Shown here: positions 59,606-64,000 of the stretch, one piece after another
Layout of the letters: each line of letters begins with the position of its first letter
Numbering within the stretch: the first letter of the stretch is position 1
From: Actinoplanes auranticolor
GTDB taxonomy: Bacteria; Actinomycetota; Actinomycetes; Mycobacteriales; Micromonosporaceae
Direction of reading: 5' to 3'
Assembly (NCBI RefSeq): GCF_018332655.1
Contig: NZ_BOQL01000027.1
Span: 42,095 to 106,094, forward strand
DNA length: 64,000 nt
Program-made: the position numbers and the translations under genes
The notes under the pieces: model-generated
What the model was told of the DNA's origin: nothing
What the model saw: the letters and a program-made list of their open reading frames with translations, nothing else
The model's database searches: none

Positions 59606-61468
59606 TCAGCCGCGGACCGGGGGGCCGATCAGCTGGGCTTCGATCGGGGTCTGGGAGAGCGCGGCCCACCGGACCGCGCGCCGGTTGATCACGCCGACCA
59701 TGTCGGCGCGGATCTGGGTCAGCCACTTCGCCGCCTCGCCCAGCCCCAGGGCCGCGCCCACCAGGGCCGCCTCCTCGGGCCGCAGTGGCTGCACGAGCAG
59801 CAGGTCGGCCCGGGAGGCCGCGTCGGCGTCGGCCGGGCTGAAGTCGTCGCGGACCACCAGCGTGGCCTGCCAGCCGGCACCCGGGCGGTTGTCCGCGCCC
59901 ACCGGGCCGATGTCGATCACCACGAGCAGCGGGTGCAGCGCCGAACCCGGGGGGATCTCCACCGCGCGGCCCGGCGGGATGACCGCGATCGCCTCACCCG
60001 GCACTGCCGCGCCCCGGATGAACGGCTCCCACGCCTGCGGACGCGCGGTCTGCACGACCACCCGGGCGCCCAGCGCCATCGCCCGCAACGCCACCAGCTG
60101 AGCGCAGCGCACGCCGCCGACCAGCAGTGCCCGGGTCTGCTCCGGCCGGAACAGCCGGGCGATCACCGGCTCGCCCTTGCGGTTGCTACCGATCATCAGG
60201 CCGGCGTTGCTGATCGGGAGCTGCAGGTCGTCGAGCAGGTCGGTGCGGGCCACGTCCGGGTTGGGCCGGCCGGGCACACCCGGATTCGCCGGGATGCCCA
60301 GCGGCAGGGTGGCGGTGAGCCCGTCGAGGTGCTCCCCGTCCAGCCGCCGGGCCGTGGCCCGTTCGCCGGCGAGCAGCTTGCGCAGCGCCTGTGTGGCGAA
60401 GGACAGGGCTGCGGTGTCGGGCGCCGCGAGCCGGACGGTCAGGTCGGTGGCTGTGTCCGTACCGGTGGCGGAGCGCGGGCCCACGCCCAGCGCGACCGTC
60501 GTAGCGGCCGCGGGCAACGTCAGCATCCGGGCCACCAGCCGGCGGGAGGTCTCGATGCGCAGGTCGGGCCAGCGGCGCAGCCGGAACGTGGCCTGGGTCA
60601 GGCTGCCCACGCGCAGGCCCGGCCAGGTCTCCTGAGCTGTGCCGATGCCGTCGTCGTGGGCCAGCTCCGCGACGACCCGCAGGGCCGCGGCCTCGCCGAG
60701 CGGCCGGGCCGGGGTGGGACCGAGCCGGCGCAGCAGCTTGCGCACCAGGCCGGACAGGGCCCGCCGGAGGTCCTCCTCCGACCAGCCCTCGGCGCGCAGC
60801 ACCCGCACGGCCAGCAGCGCCCGGCTGTGGCCGAGCAGACGGCCGTCGGTGAGCTGACGGTACGAGTTCGCCGGGGTGCCGCCGCCGGCCCGCAGCGAGG
60901 GAGCCGGCGCGCCGACCAGGATGAGCTGCAGGCGGCACGGCGGGTGCTCGGCCCCGGCCGGCGGCAGCAGACCCGCGGGAGAGGGCAGCGTCACCGGCTC
61001 CTCGGCGAGCAGGCCGCTGGGATCGCCCAGCTCCAGCACCGCCGTCAGGCCGTGACCGTCGACGATGACCGCGGCCGGGTCGCCGGCGAGCTCGGTCTGC
61101 TCGATGCGGGCGCCGGGCGCCACGAACTCCAGCAGCGCGGCCGGCCCGTCCGCGGCAGGCGCCGTGTGCCGGCGGCCGGCGAAGCGCACCGCGGTGCCCA
61201 GCCATTCGAACGCCCAGCGGCCGCGCAGCCGCAGCCACGTGACGGTCAGCAGCAGGATCGCCACGAGGGCCGCGGCGGCGAGCGCGAGCGGACCGTTCAC
61301 GGCGCCGATCCACAGGGCGACGATCGCCAGCTGGGTGCTCACCCACTGACCGGTGCGAATACCGAACAAACGTCCATGTCGGACACGCTGGGGGCGTACC
61401 CTCGGCAGCCGCTCGCCCGCGCCGCTGAGCTCGGGGAAGTCGCGGCCGCCCACCAGGTCTGCCGTCAC
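59606..61468 (-). CDS. eccE: Type VII secretion protein EccE
   Basis: A 620-residue component of the ESX-type secretion complex, located at the outer edge of the inner-membrane ring. Residues 1-38 are cytosolic. Two helices lie at about 43-90 (STQLAIVALWIGAVNGPLALAAAALVAILLLTVTWLRLRGRW), followed by a large soluble domain with VVDGHGLTAVLELGDPSGLL and a middle segment TDGRLLGHSRALLAVRVLRAEGWSEEDLRRALSGLVRKLLRRL, typical of EccE. It is divergent from the two WXG100 genes; the rest of the ESX gene set must lie outside the window. Confidence 0.85.
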   Translation of the reverse strand: MTADLVGGRDFPELSGAGERLPRVRPQRVRHGRLFGIRTGQWVSTQLAIVALWIGAVNGPLALAAAALVAILLLTVTWLRLRGRWAFEWLGTAVRFAGRRHTAPAADGPAALLEFVAPGARIEQTELAGDPAAVIVDGHGLTAVLELGDPSGLLAEEPVTLPSPAGLLPPAGAEHPPCRLQLILVGAPAPSLRAGGGTPANSYRQLTDGRLLGHSRALLAVRVLRAEGWSEEDLRRALSGLVRKLLRRLGPTPARPLGEAAALRVVAELAHDDGIGTAQETWPGLRVGSLTQATFRLRRWPDLRIETSRRLVARMLTLPAAATTVALGVGPRSATGTDTATDLTVRLAAPDTAALSFATQALRKLLAGERATARRLDGEHLDGLTATLPLGIPANPGVPGRPNPDVARTDLLDDLQLPISNAGLMIGSNRKGEPVIARLFRPEQTRALLVGGVRCAQLVALRAMALGARVVVQTARPQAWEPFIRGAAVPGEAIAVIPPGRAVEIPPGSALHPLLVVIDIGPVGADNRPGAGWQATLVVRDDFSPADADAASRADLLLVQPLRPEEAALVGAALGLGEAAKWLTQIRADMVGVINRRAVRWAALSQTPIEAQLIGPPVRG

Positions 61469-61757
61469 CGTCGCGCCCGCCTTTCGCTGAGTACCTGCCT
61501 GCGCGGCCTCATCGTATGGCGCGCACCGCGTACGCAGGGGGCGGCGTCGATATCCACAGGCGGGCCGGCCGGACTACCATCGCCGCGCCCGGCCGGTTAC
61601 CGTCAGCGACGCCAATGGATGAACGGCAGCTCAGAGGAGCCCCCCACCGCTGTGCGGGAGCGGTTAATCTGAGGGCCACGTCGACGCACCGGGGCTCGGT
61701 CCAGCACGGCTCATCCCTACCGGACCCGAGTGCGAGACAGACGATCGAGGAAGCGGG

Positions 61758-62093
61758 GTGACGTCCGGGGTGTCCGAGACGACGCAGGCAAATTCCGGGG
61801 ACATGGCGAAGGTCGCCGGAGAGTTCGACCAGGTCAACCAGGATCTGACCAGGATGCTCAACAAGCTCATGAACGAGCTTTCCGTGCTGCAGACCGCCTG
61901 GGTCGGCAGCGGCGGCCGGGCCTTCGAGTCCGTGAAAACCCAGTACCAGCAGGACCTCGCGCAGCTGAACAAGGCGCTCGCGGACACCGCCGAGTCGATC
62001 AAGGCCTCCGGTGTCGGCTACGACAGCTCCGATTCCTCGGCCGCCAGCATGGTGGCCAAGTCCGGTGGCGGCGGCGTCAGCCTCCCCCTCTAA
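61758..62093 (+). CDS. WXG100-family ESX protein (first of the pair)
   Basis: A 111-residue helical-hairpin protein exported by the type VII system. Two helices flank the turn TAWVGSGGRAF, with the WxG motif read as Trp-Val-Gly. The second helix ends with a Y-x-x-x-(D/E)-like signal (YQQDLAQL), followed by a flexible tail of about 20 residues (SSDSSAASMVAKSGGGG). GTG 61758 is used. It lies 23 bp upstream of a second WXG100 gene, the usual EsxB/EsxA dimer arrangement. Confidence 0.88.
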   Translation: MTSGVSETTQANSGDMAKVAGEFDQVNQDLTRMLNKLMNELSVLQTAWVGSGGRAFESVKTQYQQDLAQLNKALADTAESIKASGVGYDSSDSSAASMVAKSGGGGVSLPL

Positions 62094-62116
62094 CTCCCAC
62101 CTGGAAGGAGCACGAC

Positions 62117-62410
62117 ATGAGCGACGGTTTGCTTCGCGTCAACTTCAGTTCCCTGGCTCAGGCCGGCGTCGACATCAACAAGGCCGTCAACGAGCTCGAC
62201 ACCAAGCTGAGTCACCTCGACTCGGTCGCGCGTCCGCTGGTGGACACGTGGGAGGGCAAGGCGCAGACGGCGTATCACCAGCGCCAGCTGGCCTGGACCA
62301 ACGCCGCCACCGACCTCAAGACCATCCTCCGCGACATCCAGCTCGCCGTGGGCAAGTCGGCGCAGGACTACGCGGCGACCGAGAGCAACGCGGAGAAGCG
62401 CTTCCTCTGA
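62117..62410 (+). CDS. WXG100-family ESX protein (second of the pair)
   Basis: A 97-residue helical hairpin, exactly the WXG100 size. The turn motif is DTWEGKAQTAY (Trp-Glu-Gly), and the C-terminal helix has YAATESNAEKRFL. GGAAGGAG precedes the ATG. It would pair with the upstream WXG100 protein as a heterodimer and travel through the ESX machine that includes EccE. A hairpin follows the gene. Confidence 0.9.
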   Translation: MSDGLLRVNFSSLAQAGVDINKAVNELDTKLSHLDSVARPLVDTWEGKAQTAYHQRQLAWTNAATDLKTILRDIQLAVGKSAQDYAATESNAEKRFL

Positions 62411-62436
62411 GACGCCGGAGCACCACCTTCGCGGCG

Positions 62437-62461
62437 CGGCCGGGACGTCTCGTTCCGGCCG
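62437..62461 (+). terminator. Hairpin after the WXG100 pair
   Basis: 10-bp stem CGGCCGGGAC / GTTCCGGCCG (one G-T pair), 5-nt loop, 26 bp after the stop. The remaining 200 bp before the next gene show no gene; it probably holds that gene's promoter. Confidence 0.5.
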
Positions 62462-62662
62462 TCTCCGTCTCCCCGGCCGAGTCGGCTACCCCGAGTCATC
62501 GGACAGTATCGCTGCGCGACACAATCATGCTCTGACGGGCACCGATGACGCCGCTGGACACCTTCTCGGCTGTATGCGTACAGCCGCCCATTGTGATCGT
62601 GGCCTGACCTTGTAGGTTGTACGCGTTGAGATGGCCCGTTCGCCGCGAAGGGAGAGGTGGAC

Positions 62663-64000
62663 GTGACCGAGTGGGAACCGGCTACGGACGCCGAGATCGC
62701 GATGCGCAACGCTCTGCGCACCGACGATCAGGAGTCCTACTTCCGCATTCTCGCCGGTGTCGACCTGCTCCTTCCGGTCTCGGCGGATGCCCTCGCCGGC
62801 CTCGCCCCGCTCGGCTGGGGCACGTGGAGCACCGGCGGCCGTACGCACGTCCTCGCTTTCACCTCGCCGTCGGCGCTGCAGGCCTGCCTGGCCGACTACA
62901 CCGGCTCGGCCCGCCGCGTCGCGTACGCGGAGCTGGCGGACACCTGGCCGAACCTCGAATGGTGGCTGGCGGTCAACCCCGGCCTGCCGATCGAGGGCTA
63001 CCTGCCGGCCTGGTTCGTCGCCCAGCTCTCCCGCGGTGACCTGCGCCTGCCGACCCGCGGACCGGGCCCTGCGGGCAGCAACGCGCCCAACCGCATCCAG
63101 GACCTGCACGCGGCCGCGACCCTGGCGGCCACGGCGGCGGCTCAGGGCTACAACGCCTCGGCGCAGAACTACGCGGCCCCGGCCTCCGGGGGCCCGCTTC
63201 AGGGCAGTCCCGCGCCTGCTCCCGCGGGTTCCGGTGGTTCCGCATACGGGGCTTCCGGCTCCGGCGGGGCTTCTGGCTCTGGCGGGGCTTCTGGCTCTGG
63301 CGGGGCTTCTGGCTCTGGCGGGGCGTCTAGCTCAGGCGGGGCTTCCGGCGATCCGGCTTACGGGGGTGCCGAGCCGGGTGGTTCGGCCTATGGCAGTGGC
63401 GGCTCGGGGCCCGGTGGCCCGGCCTATGGCGCTGCCGCCTCGGGCGGTCCTGCCTACGGCGGGTCGGCTTACGGCGGTTCCGGTGGTCCGGCTTCCGGCG
63501 GTGGGGCCCCGAGCGGGGCTGTCGCGGCCGGTTCCGGTGGCGCCGTCCCGGCCGGCCTGGCTTCGTCTCCGGGGGATTCCGCGGCGCCCGGAGGGTCGGC
63601 GGCATCGACCGGCTCCGGGTATGCCGGTGGGCCGACGCCCGGGAACCGGTTCGCCGACGCGGCACCGGGGCGACCGACGGCAGCTTCCGGTCCAGGTCAG
63701 CCCGGCACCGCGGACGCGGCCGCCGGACAGGTCGGCCCGGGCGGTCTGCCGCTGCGCACGCCCGGCGCCGTGCTGCCGAGTGGGCTTCCCTCCCGCGTGC
63801 CGGGGACGCCCGCCGGACAGGACGGCGGCATTCCCGGCGGTCAGTTCAACGGCTTCGGTACGTCGGCCGGCCCCCGGCCGGCGCAGCAGGACAGCCCCGC
63901 CGGCTACGGCAGTCAGCCCGACCCTCGCGCGCAGCCCGGCGGCTATGGCAGTCAGCCTGACCCTGGCGCGCAGCCGGGTGGCTATGGCAGTCAGCCTGAC
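62663..64000 (+). CDS. SseB-domain protein with long Gly/Ala/Pro repeat region (partial)
   Basis: The gene runs off the right end; 446 codons are present with no stop. The N-terminal 140 residues are an SseB-like domain (EIAMRNALRTDDQESYFRILAGVDLLLPVSADALAGLAPLGWGTWSTGGRTHVLAFTSPSALQACLADYTGSA...WWLAVNPGLPIEGYLPAWFV). A Gly/Ser/Ala/Pro-rich stretch follows, including five copies of ASGSGG-type hexapeptide units (63251-63340) and a 13-residue repeat GYGSQPDPxAQPG (63902 onward). GTG 62663 follows GGAGAGG. SseB proteins with such tails are commonly encoded beside actinobacterial ESX genes, so a type VII link is likely but not shown. Confidence 0.78.
   Translation, partial: MTEWEPATDAEIAMRNALRTDDQESYFRILAGVDLLLPVSADALAGLAPLGWGTWSTGGRTHVLAFTSPSALQACLADYTGSARRVAYAELADTWPNLEWWLAVNPGLPIEGYLPAWFVAQLSRGDLRLPTRGPGPAGSNAPNRIQDLHAAATLAATAAAQGYNASAQNYAAPASGGPLQGSPAPAPAGSGGSAYGASGSGGASGSGGASGSGGASGSGGASSSGGASGDPAYGGAEPGGSAYGSGGSGPGGPAYGAAASGGPAYGGSAYGGSGGPASGGGAPSGAVAAGSGGAVPAGLASSPGDSAAPGGSAASTGSGYAGGPTPGNRFADAAPGRPTAASGPGQPGTADAAAGQVGPGGLPLRTPGAVLPSGLPSRVPGTPAGQDGGIPGGQFNGFGTSAGPRPAQQDSPAGYGSQPDPRAQPGGYGSQPDPGAQPGGYGSQPD
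63251..63340 (+). repeat. Five tandem 18-bp coding repeats (ASGSGG)
   Basis: Units GCTTCTGGCTCTGGCGGG start at 63251, 63269, 63287, 63305 and 63323; units 2-4 are identical, 1 and 5 diverged at wobble positions. In frame within the SseB-domain gene, likely made by slippage. Confidence 0.9.
63902..64000 (+). repeat. 39-bp tandem coding repeats (GYGSQPDPxAQPG)
   Basis: Two complete units (63902-63940, 63941-63979) and a partial third cut by the window end, encoding a Gly-Tyr-Gly-Ser-Gln-Pro-Asp-Pro repeat. They differ by only a few bases. Confidence 0.9.

Noticed and set aside
63251..63340. CRISPR-like repeat array
   Set aside because: The 18-bp units are directly adjacent with no spacers and keep a reading frame; they are coding repeats.

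Overview
The window is one contiguous piece of a very GC-rich actinobacterial chromosome. Start codons are often GTG, many genes overlap by 4 bp (GTGA/ATGA), and the C+G bias at third codon positions is strong throughout. The gene set (futalosine-pathway menaquinone genes, a 14-gene nuo operon, an ESX-type type VII secretion locus, LAxTG cell-wall anchoring, a GH64 glucanase, large Rhs proteins) fits the Micromonosporaceae, with Actinoplanes or a close relative as the best guess. That assignment is inference from gene content. I saw no rRNA, tRNA, CRISPR array, insertion sequence or prophage.

Layout. 1-0.9 kb: end of a PadR-type regulator coupled to an unusual signal peptidase I. 1.0-4.0 kb: a cobalamin riboswitch followed by a vitamin B12 ABC importer (btuF-btuC-btuD). 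4.0-7.9 kb: a two-domain VOC protein, then an ABC exporter operon with its own winged-helix regulator and a clear palindromic operator, and a divergent GNAT acetyltransferase. 7.9-16.5 kb: HelD-type helicase, mqnA, an LAxTG surface protein, an FMN alpha-hydroxy-acid oxidase with an aldo/keto reductase, and a secreted GH64 beta-1,3-glucanase behind a perfect LacI-type palindrome. 16.5-23.2 kb: SWIM/SNF2 pair, VOC/TetR divergent pair with a palindromic operator, mqnC.

23.3-34.1 kb is the main accessory region. It holds a secreted DNRLRE/LamG protein, a 2139-residue Rhs protein whose C-terminal tip looks like a CdiA-type PD-(D/E)xK nuclease, and an overlapping DUF4253-like gene that is the likely immunity gene.

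34.3-54.4 kb is a respiratory island: demethylmenaquinone methyltransferase (menG), a small unknown gene, the menaquinone reductase-like gene menJ, nuoA to nuoN in canonical order, a strong terminator, and a polyprenyl diphosphate synthase. With mqnA and mqnC elsewhere in the window, this links quinone head-group synthesis, tail synthesis, methylation and tail reduction to the NADH dehydrogenase that reduces the quinone. A near-consensus Rex operator lies directly upstream of menJ, so the menJ-nuo unit is probably controlled by the NADH/NAD+ ratio.

54.5-59.4 kb: MFS transporter/IclR regulator divergent pair, ECF sigma factor with zinc-finger anti-sigma factor, RarD-type transporter, small four-helix membrane protein. 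59.6-64 kb: type VII secretion genes (eccE, two WXG100 proteins) and a repeat-rich SseB-domain protein that runs off the right end.
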